A stretch of 64,000 bases of DNA from Naumovozyma dairenensis CBS 421 (lineage: Eukaryota > Ascomycota > Saccharomycetes > Saccharomycetales > Saccharomycetaceae). The position numbers were made by a program, and so were the translations under genes. Below are positions 21,234-31,681 of this stretch, in pieces (position 1 is the stretch's first letter; the number at the start of each line of letters is the position of its first letter). Below the pieces are notes generated by a model. It was not told where the DNA came from. It was given only the letters and a program-made list of their open reading frames with translations, and made no database searches. The stretch covers positions 744,001-808,000 of the forward strand of contig NC_016479.1 in NCBI RefSeq assembly GCF_000227115.2. The letters run 5' to 3'.

Positions 21234-22216
21234 CTTGGTACAAAAACGATTAGTTATCTTCTTTGAAGGGAGCTACTTTCTAGTCCGAAGGAGCAATAGA
21301 CCCTGCATTATAAATAAAGTTTCAGCAGGGAACCAAGCACTGAGTTAAGTTGCTCGACCATATTTGTATTTATACGTAAGTTGGAAAGTGATAATCTTTG
21401 TTGTTGTTCGACCTCGTTCAAGGCTTCCGATAAAATACGAGCGTACCGAGGCTGCTTGCCGCCCATCGTTTAACATTTCTATGATTTCTCGTCTATGCAG
21501 TTTCCTTGAAAAATAAACAATAACCTCGCAAGCATCAAAAAGAAAACCCTATACAGTTGGGCGTCATAGGTATCTCAATAATAACAAAAAGATGTATGTA
21601 GCTGAACTCATGTTTATTATAGAGTTATTAAAGTATTTTATACATTAAGAGGTTCACTTCGGTATAAGATTCACATAAGGATATATGTTTTAACGTCATT
21701 GTCTGTAATTAGAAAGGTATATTTTATATAGACAGTATATAATTGTCGTTGGATGGCCTAGTTGTCATAAATATAAATATGGAATATTATTATTAAATTA
21801 TTTCTGTAGTCGTTAGGTAAAGGGAATGGTAAAGGTGAAGTGTAGTCTATAAAACGTTTTGATGACAAAAAATAAAAAGATGATAAGTAATCAAAGGGAA
21901 AGAAAAAAAAGGCAGAAAAATTGTAAAAGAAGAATAAAATGAGAAGTGTAAAATTAAAAGAGTTTGATAATGATAAAATAAATAATGCAAAGGTAAAAAA
22001 GTAAAAGTAAAAATTAATGTGAGACAAAAAAAAAAAGAGAGGGAGACAGAGAGAGGAAAATAAAAGAGAAAAAGTGAAAATAATTGTTCAAAAATAAAAC
22101 TATTGGTAGAAGCAATCAAAAAAGGAAACAGTTACAGTAAAAAATCAATTGTTGCAATGAACAACGCCAGAAAAGTTTGTTTGGATTTTATTATTATTAT
22201 TTTTTTCCGAAACGGT
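21234..22216. other. ERG4 promoter and KAP95 3' region, with purine-rich tract
   Basis: About 980 bp. The part near ERG4 is its promoter. From about 21862 to 22100 the plus strand is almost entirely A and G, so the KAP95 transcript side is pyrimidine-rich. Open frames there encode only Phe/Leu/Ser low-complexity sequence and are not credible genes. Confidence 0.5.
21476..21482. promoter_or_regulatory. Possible sterol element TCGTTTA upstream of ERG4
   Basis: TCGTTTA is a variant of the Upc2/Ecm22 sterol-response core TCGTATA, which occurs in ERG promoters. It lies about 240 bp upstream of the ERG4 ATG. A 7-mer can occur by chance, so this is only a candidate. Confidence 0.25.
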
Positions 22217-24805
22217 TCAGGCTCTGAAAGACAATTGTCTCTTTTGCTGTTCTCTTGCCCATCTTGCGTTGTTCTTTGTAGATTGACTGAAATTTGGATT
22301 ACTTCTTGTTCTTTTAATAAATTCAGTGACCCAATCTTGGGCATAAAATTGTTGAATTGATCCGTCAGGGTATATAGCAGAAATGTCACCAATTAAACCA
22401 GTGGCCGCTCTTGAAGTTGAATCAGATCCAAATAATTGAGGATCATCAGCAACAATAGAAAGGAATTGGAAAATTGTACCAACATAAGTGAAAAGAGCTT
22501 CTGGACTTGAACTTAGACCAGCGACGATACCTACGTATGCATCCAACACTGATTCTAGAACGGTAACTTGATAGTCGAGGGCTTCTAATGTTCCATTTTC
22601 AGGTTTCATATTTTGAGCAGCGACACATAATCCCATTACATCATTTAGATAGGTAATAAAATCAGAACCGATATTTGCAGCAATATCACCAAAGACACTT
22701 ATAATGGTTGGTTTCAATTCCTTTCTTGCGTCGGATCTAGAAACTAAGTTACCGAGAACAGACATGAAGACTTGTGCGTACTTTTTGAAATCATCTTCTA
22801 ATGAATTAGAAATGTCGGAAATAAATCCAACTGCTGTAACTGCAATAGGAGATTCAGGTTGGTCCAAGACTTTAACTAAATAAGGAGAGAATGCTTCTAA
22901 ATATGGCTCGAAATTCTTACCTAAGGTAGTAGCCAGTGCTGAGACTGCAAAGAAAACATCATCTTCAATATAAGCTGAATCTTTCTTATCTAATAATCTC
23001 ATGAATAAACTCATTAACATATCTGCTACAGATCCGACATTTCCTGTGTTTTTCCTAATTGCAGCAGCTAAGACAGTTAATATATTTGATTGTAATTCTT
23101 GTAAACTTTGTAAATCTTCGATATTTAACTGAGTATCGTCCACTTGCATAGTTTGTCCTAACTTATCCATGACGAAAGTTGAAATTGAAGCTAATGTTTC
23201 AGATACGTTATCGTTAGCATACTCCACTAGAGTTGTTAATGCAGCGAATGCAGACGCACGTGCATTATGTTCATTATCAGATCTCCCTGCGGCTTTGATT
23301 AGACCTTGAACTAAAATAGGATAGAAATTATAGATAGGTGATGGTTCTGCCAATGCTAATTCTTCCACTAAACTGATTATAATCCATGCACAGTTAGTCG
23401 CAACTTTGGCATTATCAGATAAACCTTGCAAAGCAACGTGAACCACACCTGGTAGTAGAGTGTCGGAGGCAACTGCATCTGCAACTAAAGAGGCTGCTCT
23501 ACCAATACACCAAGCAGCAGTTTCCTTAACTTGTAAAGATGAATCATTCATTAAGGTCAGTACCGCTGGTAAAGCTTGTTCCACGTAAATTGACAATTGT
23601 TCCTTTGATGGACCATCCATGATAGAACCAAATGCCATTACAGCAGCTTCACGATTTCGCCAGTTATCATTGGTAATATTTTTTTCAACAAAACTTAAGA
23701 CAGGTTCCAAGATATGATTACCACAATTTTGTGCAAACAATTGTAAGCATGCACCTGCAGACATAGACACATTCCAGTCATCATCTTCAGGATCTTCATT
23801 TTGTCTTGTTAATAAAGTTAATAAATTTGGAATAACATCTTTCAAAGAATTTAAAGCGAAATTATAACTTTGTTGGCCAGATTGTGGAAATTGACTCATT
23901 TCATAAGCAATATCTATCTCTTCTTCACAAATCGTAGACCAAAATTCCACTGTCATAGAAGCAACTTTATCGTTTGGTGAAGCCATTGTAGCAATAGTTA
24001 AGGCGTAGATGGCTTGTTCCATATATGGTTTCATGTACATATAATACAATGACATAATTTTACAAAGACAACCAAATGCGGCTGCTTGAATTTCGGTATC
24101 ATTAGCTTGTGTAGCTTCACAAACCACTTGCATTAAATAGTTTCTCTCACCTTCACGATCCATATTATTTTTGATAAACACTAAAGAATCAGCTAAGGCA
24201 TTCAAAGCAGCCAATCTAACTAGCCTTGATTGTTCAGAAGATTGGGCACCTTGAACAATGGCAATGAGGATATTATTTGAAGCTGCAACTAATGCTTCAC
24301 TTTGTGGATCAGCGCTTTCACAAATATATCCTAAAGTTAATAAAGATGCTCTTTTAACATTTTCTGATTGACTTGGTTCTGTATTATCGACGACAATTTT
24401 CATTAAATCATTCCATTCACCACGAGGCAATTCAATATCTGCAATGGCAGCAATTAATTGAGCTGTTGAGTTTGCCACACGATCTTCTGATGATACTAAT
24501 GCCGTTAAAGCATTTAATTTAATTTGATTTTTGGCTTCTGGATCTAATGATACCCAACGTTGAGCGTATTGTTGATTTTTCATTGAATCTTTGGATACCA
24601 GTTCATTTTTCAAAGTTAACGCAGCAAGGATACGAGCTTCTAATTTAGCCGTAGGTTCGATTAATACTTCTGATAAGAGACCAGCGAATTGTAGGAAATT
24701 TTCATTTGATAGCTTTTTTAATTGTGTTTCACTTTGGATACGGACATTTTGATCTCTATTAAGAATTGAGTCTTCCAATACTTGAGCAAATTCGGATGCA
24801 GACAT
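22217..24805 (-). CDS. KAP95: Karyopherin/importin beta-1
   Basis: The 862-residue protein (S. cerevisiae 861) begins MSASEFAQVLEDSILNRDQN and is built of helical HEAT repeats along its whole length. The N-terminal importin-beta region (about residues 20-100) binds Ran-GTP, and the acidic segment NEDPEDDDW near residue 340 is the conserved acidic loop. It carries cargo, often through importin alpha (Srp1), across the nuclear pore. DIC1 is the next gene upstream, as in the S. cerevisiae order YLR347C-YLR348C, although the gap between them is larger here. Confidence 0.97.
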   Translation of the reverse strand: MSASEFAQVLEDSILNRDQNVRIQSETQLKKLSNENFLQFAGLLSEVLIEPTAKLEARILAALTLKNELVSKDSMKNQQYAQRWVSLDPEAKNQIKLNALTALVSSEDRVANSTAQLIAAIADIELPRGEWNDLMKIVVDNTEPSQSENVKRASLLTLGYICESADPQSEALVAASNNILIAIVQGAQSSEQSRLVRLAALNALADSLVFIKNNMDREGERNYLMQVVCEATQANDTEIQAAAFGCLCKIMSLYYMYMKPYMEQAIYALTIATMASPNDKVASMTVEFWSTICEEEIDIAYEMSQFPQSGQQSYNFALNSLKDVIPNLLTLLTRQNEDPEDDDWNVSMSAGACLQLFAQNCGNHILEPVLSFVEKNITNDNWRNREAAVMAFGSIMDGPSKEQLSIYVEQALPAVLTLMNDSSLQVKETAAWCIGRAASLVADAVASDTLLPGVVHVALQGLSDNAKVATNCAWIIISLVEELALAEPSPIYNFYPILVQGLIKAAGRSDNEHNARASAFAALTTLVEYANDNVSETLASISTFVMDKLGQTMQVDDTQLNIEDLQSLQELQSNILTVLAAAIRKNTGNVGSVADMLMSLFMRLLDKKDSAYIEDDVFFAVSALATTLGKNFEPYLEAFSPYLVKVLDQPESPIAVTAVGFISDISNSLEDDFKKYAQVFMSVLGNLVSRSDARKELKPTIISVFGDIAANIGSDFITYLNDVMGLCVAAQNMKPENGTLEALDYQVTVLESVLDAYVGIVAGLSSSPEALFTYVGTIFQFLSIVADDPQLFGSDSTSRAATGLIGDISAIYPDGSIQQFYAQDWVTEFIKRTRSNPNFSQSTKNNARWAREQQKRQLSFRA

Positions 24806-26467
24806 TTTTAAGGAATCACAGTATGGCTTTGGTTTGTTTTCAGTTTATAGGGGAAGGAGGCTAAAAATTTGACAATGCCTTCGAAAGTCGAGAAAGTGTT
24901 CGAGATCAATTGCAAAATCGTTTACGATCCTTTTATGTAGTAATTTTTGCAGTTCAGAATTGTTATTCTTTCCAAAAGAAGAAGAAAATGAAGTGCCTGC
25001 TTCTAGAATTGGAAGCTTTTAATAACTAGTTCACTTTTCGTTTCCGTTTTCATTTTAAAATAGTGCATGTTAAAAAGTCTGGGGATGAAAACCATGTTTA
25101 TCAAATTTTAATTTTTTTATTTCTATGTAGATAATTAATTTTTTGTTGTGGAGCGTGTTTTTTTCCCACCGAAGAGAAGAAGCGAAAAAGTTGATTGCAA
25201 AAAATATATTTGCATATAGTTATATAAGGGGGCCGTATGTGACGATCAGATTGGTCACAGAACTTTCGATTGTAGCGGAGATTGTAATAAAGACTTTGAT
25301 GTCACAAGTTCCAGGATGGAAGGTTTGATGGTTATCAAAATTGTTACAGACTAAGAAAAGCTTTTCTTGTAGGGAGAACTCTTTTACTTCTTGTTTTCTT
25401 TTTTATAAAATTGTAGCTGTGACATAGTCTTGTGGCGTCATTATTTGAATTTAGGAATTTTTATTTCAGAGAGGAGACCATAAAAAAGGTTGTAGAAAAC
25501 TAATACATCCAATATATAACTTCTTTTAAATATCTTTACCTCGAAAAGGATGGAGAGCCGCGGCAGAGCCATGACTATTTTGTCGGTAGTGCGTACTGTT
25601 ATAGTCTATTGTGCTCACATATTGAAAATTACATGTTAAACATTATCGAAGCTTAAGCAACAAGTTGTCACATTGTTTTATTTTCAAAATAATTTTTGTA
25701 TGGCAATTTTCTAGCTCTTTCTCTCTACGAAGGAGTATATTCTTTTTCCTTATAAATATGAAGTCTTATATTTCTTTTCTAAGGATTTTTTTTTTTTTTT
25801 TTGGTTATTAGCTTTAGGTTATGTGATGGATCCCGAATGACAGGGCCAATATTCTATGCTACATATTATTTTAAAATTTCTAAAGGGCAACATTATTGGT
25901 TTTTCATTTTATCAAATTTTTTATTTATTTTTTTGGATAGCTCCTTATATACCCAATTCATATTGAAGCCGAAAGTTGTTTGAAGAAAGTAAAAAGTAAA
26001 CAAAATTTACAATTAACTTTTCAAAAGCCCATGACTAGATTATTTATTTCCATTTTTTAATCGTATGTCTTTCTAAAAAATTATAAGGGTGAAAGTAAGA
26101 TCTATCTAAATTATGGTTTTTCGACCAATTTCCCTTCACGGAGAGTAAAAATTAAAGAAACACTCTAGAATGAAATCAATATAACAGGTATTTTATATTT
26201 AATAACTAGTACATTTCTATCAAGTATTCTATATAAAAACTTTTTGTCACAAATAAATAAATAATTAAATAATAGTGTATTTCAAATACAATTTTCCTTT
26301 TTGGGTTCTTTATCTTTTTGAATGCAAAAATATGAATTCCGTTTCATTTTTTTATTTTGGTATGTGTTAAGCTTTTTAAGGGATGAATGGGAATATGAAT
26401 TAAGGTGAGTTTTTATTCTTTTTTAATTTGGTTTTATTCTTTCGTTTTTCAATTGTTTCCAATTTTT
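24806..26467. other. Large intergenic region KAP95-DIC1, no gene seen
   Basis: About 1.66 kb, unusually long for this neighbourhood. It contains the KAP95 promoter, a CCGCGG core at 25558-25563, a T17 tract at 25786-25802 and very AT-rich DNA. Short open frames (such as 25143-25328) have no recognisable features. I see no tRNA and no confident snoRNA boxes. Confidence 0.45.
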
Positions 26468-27361
26468 TCATAATGGTTTATTGATTTCTTCCCTTGGCAT
26501 ACCAATTCTATGTTTCTTTAATTGTTCAATAGCAAAGAAAATCAACATAGTGAAAGGACCCAATCTTGTAAAACTTGGTAACCAACCTCTAAACATGAAA
26601 CCTGGACCTTCTTTACGTATAGCTGTAGTCAAAATCTTAATAGCAGACTCATTTGAAGTACCATGCCCATTCATAATTCTAGTCTTAATAACATCAGCTG
26701 GAGAACAAATAGTTGTCGCAACTAACCCAGCTAACAAAGAAGCTGATAAATGAGTTGAATTCTTCTTCGGATCGAACCCCAATTTAGTAGTCAAATAATT
26801 CTTAAACACATCATAAGTGACCACTTGACTTGCAGTCATTAGTACACCTCTAACCATATTTGGTTTCCAACCAGTCAACAATGTCTTAAACCCACCTTCA
26901 TTCTTATAAATCTTATAAACACCATCAATGGCATTCTTATAATTTCTCCTTAGATGATTATCCAAAGCGGAATCATTTTGCATTCTAATATTGACCACAT
27001 CAGCGAAATTCCCAGCAAGTCCACCAACGGCACCACTAATCATTGAACAAGGCAACAGATATAACATATTATTTAATTGATTCACGGGCACGATATTTTC
27101 CTTCATAAGATCATAAGCACCAAATCTAACAGTAGTATAAGTACATTGTCGTAATATGGCGGCACTAAGACCAGAATATAATCCCATGACGTTTTCATTT
27201 TTAAGAATTGTGGTTAACATTTTACGTAGTGTCGGTTTGGGCATGGGAGCTGCTTGAAGTCTGACTTTTGCTAGATCTAATGGATGGGTCATTAAGGTGG
27301 CAAAGACACCACCTGCACCACCGTACCACCATGGGTATTTGATTGGTTTCGTTGTAGACAT
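26468..27361 (-). CDS. DIC1: Mitochondrial dicarboxylate carrier
   Basis: The 297-residue protein (S. cerevisiae Dic1 298) has the three-fold mitochondrial carrier repeat. Carrier signatures are HPLDLAKVRLQ (about residue 26), ADVVNIRMQ (about 120, lacking the usual proline) and SPADVIKTRIM (about 221). Dic1 exchanges malate and succinate for phosphate across the inner membrane. The C-terminal LGPFTMLIFFAIEQLKKH is the usual sixth helix. Start ATG gives MSTTKPIKYPWWYGG. Confidence 0.94.
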   Translation of the reverse strand: MSTTKPIKYPWWYGGAGGVFATLMTHPLDLAKVRLQAAPMPKPTLRKMLTTILKNENVMGLYSGLSAAILRQCTYTTVRFGAYDLMKENIVPVNQLNNMLYLLPCSMISGAVGGLAGNFADVVNIRMQNDSALDNHLRRNYKNAIDGVYKIYKNEGGFKTLLTGWKPNMVRGVLMTASQVVTYDVFKNYLTTKLGFDPKKNSTHLSASLLAGLVATTICSPADVIKTRIMNGHGTSNESAIKILTTAIRKEGPGFMFRGWLPSFTRLGPFTMLIFFAIEQLKKHRIGMPREEINKPL

Positions 27362-27844
27362 GCTTGCTTGTATGTTTTTGCTTTTTTTTGTCGGTTTGGT
27401 TCCCAGTTGAAATAACTAAAAGCGTTAGTGATATTATGGAGGGATGATTACAAGATGTCCACTTATACTATATATATACTTTTTGTATATTTATATGATT
27501 GAAGAATGAAACGTCATTTACGTTAGTGGAACTGAATGGGAATGGAAGGCTTCTTTTTCGAACCATACAGTTTTTGCCTATAATGTTTTTGTAGGATAAG
27601 GCAACGAGGTCATGGAAGATCATGACGGTTGGAATTAAAGGTCGGTTGGTTTACGTACTGCAGTGTGTGTATCTCTCTGTATCTGTATTATTGTTTTCTT
27701 GGGAAATCTCACAATTTTCCGCAGTGAGAACAAAAGATTGAAAACATTCCCCTTTTCCGCGCGTCACGACTTGTTTGTGACTTTTGGGAAAAATCGGGCC
27801 GGGGCCGCTGTACAGTCGAGAGGGTAACACCACTGGGCTGAGAT

Positions 27845-27867
27845 GGGTTGGGCTGGGTTGGGCTGGG
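27845..27867 (+). other. G-quadruplex motif, five GGG runs
   Basis: GGG occurs at 27845, 27850, 27855, 27860 and 27865, each separated by two bases (TT, CT, TT, CT). This satisfies the G3+N1-7 rule with one run to spare. It is about 480 bp upstream of the DIC1 start, with the G strand on plus. Confidence 0.85.
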
Positions 27868-28457
27868 CGGCTATTTTGGCGGTTGTTTGTTTGTCCCTCC
27901 TGTAAAATGTAACAAAACAACAGACTACACAACAGATATCTATCTATGCGTATAAAGTGAGCTTACTGCATATCAAGAAATTCAAGAATGGAAAGCCCTA
28001 TGGAAGCCTTTGCATTGAAGAGAAAGTAGAGTGTATGTAAGAATACCATTTCATAGTTCCTAAAAAGAACCTTTAGCCATAAATGGCCTGTTACATATAT
28101 ACTTTGCCAAACGATAATAGTAAAGCAACGCAATGCAATGCAACGTAATTGCCTCTCTCTTTTTTGCCAAACACATCACCCCTTAATGAGCAATAATATC
28201 TTTGCTCTTATTGCTTGTATCTGACCTAACAACGTACCATGCATCTCCATATTCAAGTATGTTGTGCGTTGTATTGGTAGGGTGGTTGTGATATTGCAGA
28301 TCGTTCTTTAGGTATATGGAATGAAAGCCAATTATGGAAATACTTGAGTAGATATATGCGAAGCAATGAAAGAAGAATGCCGGGAGTGGGATACGTTGCA
28401 CAATGTTCGTTAGTATATGCGATGCAGTGCTTCGTTTTAGCTCCCGATATTTATATC

Positions 28458-28465
28458 TATAAAAA
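28458..28465 (+). promoter_or_regulatory. TATA box upstream of small ORF
   Basis: TATAAAAA matches the yeast TATA consensus and lies 84 bp upstream of the ATG at 28542, a spacing suitable for a short transcript. Confidence 0.4.
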
Positions 28466-28541
28466 CTATTTTCTCACAACAATCAGACAAAGTGCTAGAG
28501 GTTAAATTAACTGTCCTTCATAGACCTTCACCTGTCTTACT

Positions 28542-28661
28542 ATGATATATAACGCCTTTTTCTGGTTGAAAGGGAACAGACACTATAAAAAATATAGAAT
28601 AATCCTATTTATCTTATTAGGACTAGTAATAGCATTATTGGTAGTTGAAAGTAGTCCTTAG
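28542..28661 (+). CDS. Possible 39-residue single-pass membrane microprotein
   Basis: The ORF runs from ATG to TAG and encodes 39 residues. It starts MIYNAFFWLKGNRHYKKYR, then has a continuous hydrophobic segment of about 16 residues (IILFILLGLVIALLVV), and ends ESSP. The basic, then hydrophobic, then short acidic tail is a textbook small single-pass membrane protein. A TATA box is 84 bp upstream. It lies between DIC1 and LUG1, and its stop is about 370 bp before the LUG1 ATG. I do not recognise a homologue. A chance ORF of this length is possible; the hydrophobic block and promoter make it worth keeping. Confidence 0.35.
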   Translation: MIYNAFFWLKGNRHYKKYRIILFILLGLVIALLVVESSP

Positions 28662-28916
28662 AATCAAAGTTTATAGATACACATTGATTAATGTAAAATC
28701 TCCTTTTAAGAATCTACTTCAAGTCAGTATAAACTACATGATTTTATAAGTTGTATCCAGGTTAGTGCGTATTCGAAAATAAAAGTTAATATTCAATTAG
28801 TAATATATTCGGTAGGCGCCCACCGTACAAACGTAGTAAACTTTAAAATTACAGGATCAGCATTAAGTGTCTTTTTGGAGATTGGTATTCAATTTAAGAA
28901 CAGATGCTTCATTAGT

Positions 28917-28946
28917 GCACACACACACACATATATATATATATAT
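28917..28946 (+). repeat. (AC)n(AT)n microsatellite
   Basis: About seven AC units run directly into about eight AT units, ending 20 bp before the assembly gap. Confidence 0.9.
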
Positions 28947-28966
28947 CAACTGTTGTTCATCCTCCC

Positions 28967-28986
28967 NNNNNNNNNNNNNNNNNNNN
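28967..28986. other. Assembly gap (20 N)
   Basis: Twenty consecutive N, 46 bp upstream of the LUG1 ATG. The length is probably nominal. Confidence 0.99.
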
Positions 28987-29032
28987 AAAACCGACTTACT
29001 TCAAGAACTGAACAAAGAATACGATTTAAAAA

Positions 29033-31681
29033 ATGACGACGGTTAGTCCAGTAGATTGTACACCTTCATCCATAATGAGCAGGCCTGCATTATCAACGGG
29101 AGAACCATCATCCCTAACGAAACTGCCATCAAATATCCCTCCAGAAATAGTATACCAAATACTAACGTATCAATTTAATGATTTTATGAATAATGACCAT
29201 CCAGGAACGTCAGAAAAATTCCATGAAAATATAAGAAACTTCCTACGGAGTAATTTAACTGTGAATAAAACATTCTATCATATTTGTAAAATTTTAATCT
29301 ACAAATATTGCAATTTTACCACTGCTAAAAGATTCCATCATCTTTTGAAAACTATCGAGGTACATAAAGAAATTAGAAATATTATTCAAGTTGCAGATTT
29401 TGAAGAATTAACATCCATCGGATTAGGTAGATCAAGTGAAATGAATAAAACTATTAAAAATTTAACTAATGAAACACTTTTGAAATTCTTATTATTAACA
29501 AAATCAAATTTAAGAGAGTTTTTAGCATGTGAACAAATTCAAGATGATTTAGATGATAAAATCATACATTTCTTACTGAAACCGGGGAAAAATCTAAGTG
29601 TCTTAGATTTCTGTGGTTGTTCTGGACCATCTTTTACAACCAGTTTTATTGAAGCATTAGAGAGGTTATATCCCAAGAGAAGACAAGCTCTTACTTCTGA
29701 AGATGAAGAACAAATCGAAATAGAAATGAGAAATCATCAACCACTCGAGTATAATTATCAAATCACATGTCTTGGATTGAATGATTGTACTGATTTGCCA
29801 TCGTTTGTCTTGGGAAGAGTCCTCAAAATGTTGCCTGAATTACAAAAGTTAGATCTTTCTCATACCTCCATTGATGGAGATACTTTACTTAATGGGATTC
29901 CACATTATAAGAACCTTACTCATCTCTCATTAGCCTCCTGTTTACAATTAACACCAAGATCTATCCTGGAATTCTTCAGTTCACATCCATGCATTACAGA
30001 TGAAAATAATTCAGCAACTTTAGAATGGCTCAATTTGCATGGCGTTTCAAATCATTCTTCTACTTGGAATGATGTTCATACAATGTTCTTATTGAAAAAA
30101 TTATGTCAACATGGTCATAATAAGACGTTACAATATTTAAATATTGGCGGATTACCGTTACATCAAACGAATTTCGTTACCACATACAAGAAAGTTAACA
30201 ATAATTACTACTATCATTGTACTGATACTTTACAATTTATTAAATTAAATTTCCCTAATTTGAAAAGTTTGAGTATAAAGGGGAACAACATTCCAATTTC
30301 GAAATTGGTTGAGTTCTTATCTCCTATCCAGTATGAAGACCCCGACAATTTTAATTTTGAATCAATGAACTCCAATAATAATTACTTGAACTTCCCTAAA
30401 AAGAAACTAAAGGAACAACATTTGAAATTCCTTAATATTTCAAATAATAATCAAATTAATAAATGGACCATTCAAGACCCAGCAATATTCACATGCTCGT
30501 CATCGATAGTTGCATTTGAAATTTCATTCGAAGCATGGCAACAGATTGAAAAAGCAAATCCAAACCATGAATTAATTACAATGAAATATAATAATGATCC
30601 AAATAAGAAAAATACAATCATTCAAGATGCTTCCAATGCTGAGTTATTAAAATGGCAATGTTATATCGATTCATCATATGGTAGAAGATATTGGATTTAT
30701 AAAACCGATCCATATTTAAATTGTCCTGATTTGCATATCAGATCAGGTATAACAAATTATGATTCTGAAGGTCATAAAATAATTGAGATTATAAAACAAC
30801 CTGATTTCTTGAAATTTGCACAAAGCAAAATAATGTTAGGTTGTGGAATTGTATCACAAAGTAATATTAGGAGGGAATTAAGCTATAGAGATTTCAAACC
30901 ACCAATTTCTCAATTTTTCACCAGGAACGGTGGGATTAGTTTTGGCGAGACCCCGAGACCAATTATAACACCTAGATTACCCCCAGGAGGTTGGAGAATT
31001 ATAAATGATGAACATAATGATGAGTTTAATAACCGTAGAATAGATGATCGTCATCCCACTAGACCACCTGCATCATCATTCAATAGTAGCTCTACTTTAC
31101 ATACAATCAACGAACGTCCGCCCTTGCCAACTGAAGATTATATTATAAATGATGAGATTGCAAATGAAAATGATAGCGCAATGGAAGATGACGGAGATGA
31201 TGATGCTGAACTAAGGAATGCATTGTACTGGGATCGTTCATTGCAAGATTTACAAGCATTATCATTGCGAACTGCACAATATCAAGAAAACGATGAAGAA
31301 TATCTGAATAATCCTGAATTACAAAGAAGAAGATCACAATTAAGTTTATTGAGGCAACACTCAAGCTCGAAGATTTGGTCCACCACGAACAACAACAACA
31401 TCAATAACAATAATAATACCCAAATTGTTAATAACTTTTTGAATCATCGTCCACCAATTTCTGCATCATCTTCAACAATGAGCCTCTTACCGTTAGAGGC
31501 GAAACAGAAAATTAAGTTAAAGAACGAGTATTATTACGCGCATCCTGATGATTTTGTTTACGATAAGAATGATCCGATGACCTCGGAGAGGTATAGAATG
31601 CATTTTAAGTTGGTCAACGAGTACAAAGTTTTTGGAACCATTGAAAGAGGGATGTATAGATATTATAGTTTAAAAACGTAG
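29033..31681 (+). CDS. LUG1: F-box-like protein Lug1 (YLR352W family)
   Basis: The 882-residue protein has a degenerate F-box near residues 33-70 (NIPPEIVYQILTYQF), followed by leucine-rich-repeat-like stretches such as LQKLDLSHTSIDGDTL and LTHLSLASCLQL at about residues 270-310. The C-terminal third is polar, with Asn runs and acidic segments. S. cerevisiae YLR352W (807 residues) interacts with Skp1 and Cdc53, so a role as an SCF substrate receptor is likely; its substrates are not known to me. The neighbour BUD8 (YLR353W) supports the assignment. Start ATG gives MTTVSPVDCTPS. Confidence 0.85.
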   Translation: MTTVSPVDCTPSSIMSRPALSTGEPSSLTKLPSNIPPEIVYQILTYQFNDFMNNDHPGTSEKFHENIRNFLRSNLTVNKTFYHICKILIYKYCNFTTAKRFHHLLKTIEVHKEIRNIIQVADFEELTSIGLGRSSEMNKTIKNLTNETLLKFLLLTKSNLREFLACEQIQDDLDDKIIHFLLKPGKNLSVLDFCGCSGPSFTTSFIEALERLYPKRRQALTSEDEEQIEIEMRNHQPLEYNYQITCLGLNDCTDLPSFVLGRVLKMLPELQKLDLSHTSIDGDTLLNGIPHYKNLTHLSLASCLQLTPRSILEFFSSHPCITDENNSATLEWLNLHGVSNHSSTWNDVHTMFLLKKLCQHGHNKTLQYLNIGGLPLHQTNFVTTYKKVNNNYYYHCTDTLQFIKLNFPNLKSLSIKGNNIPISKLVEFLSPIQYEDPDNFNFESMNSNNNYLNFPKKKLKEQHLKFLNISNNNQINKWTIQDPAIFTCSSSIVAFEISFEAWQQIEKANPNHELITMKYNNDPNKKNTIIQDASNAELLKWQCYIDSSYGRRYWIYKTDPYLNCPDLHIRSGITNYDSEGHKIIEIIKQPDFLKFAQSKIMLGCGIVSQSNIRRELSYRDFKPPISQFFTRNGGISFGETPRPIITPRLPPGGWRIINDEHNDEFNNRRIDDRHPTRPPASSFNSSSTLHTINERPPLPTEDYIINDEIANENDSAMEDDGDDDAELRNALYWDRSLQDLQALSLRTAQYQENDEEYLNNPELQRRRSQLSLLRQHSSSKIWSTTNNNNINNNNNTQIVNNFLNHRPPISASSSTMSLLPLEAKQKIKLKNEYYYAHPDDFVYDKNDPMTSERYRMHFKLVNEYKVFGTIERGMYRYYSLKT

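Larger units (their letters stand above)
27362..28541. other. DIC1 promoter and flanking intergenic DNA
   Basis: About 1.2 kb. It includes a GC-rich stretch near 27760-27890 with a G-quadruplex motif (27845-27867) and a TATA box at 28458-28465 that probably serves the small ORF at 28542. In S. cerevisiae ORM2 and NIT3 lie between DIC1 and LUG1; I find no trace of either here. Confidence 0.5.
28662..29032. other. LUG1 upstream region with microsatellite and gap
   Basis: About 370 bp. It carries an (AC)n(AT)n microsatellite at about 28917-28946 and the assembly gap at 28967-28986. Promoter details for LUG1 are partly hidden by the gap. Confidence 0.4.

Noticed and set aside
21758..22119. Two overlapping minus-strand ORFs of about 90 codons
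   Set aside because: They are low-complexity Phe/Leu/Ser translations of the purine-rich tract on its pyrimidine strand.
25143..25328. 61-codon ORF in the KAP95-DIC1 intergenic region
   Set aside because: No recognisable motif, ordinary chance length in AT-rich DNA, and no clear promoter.
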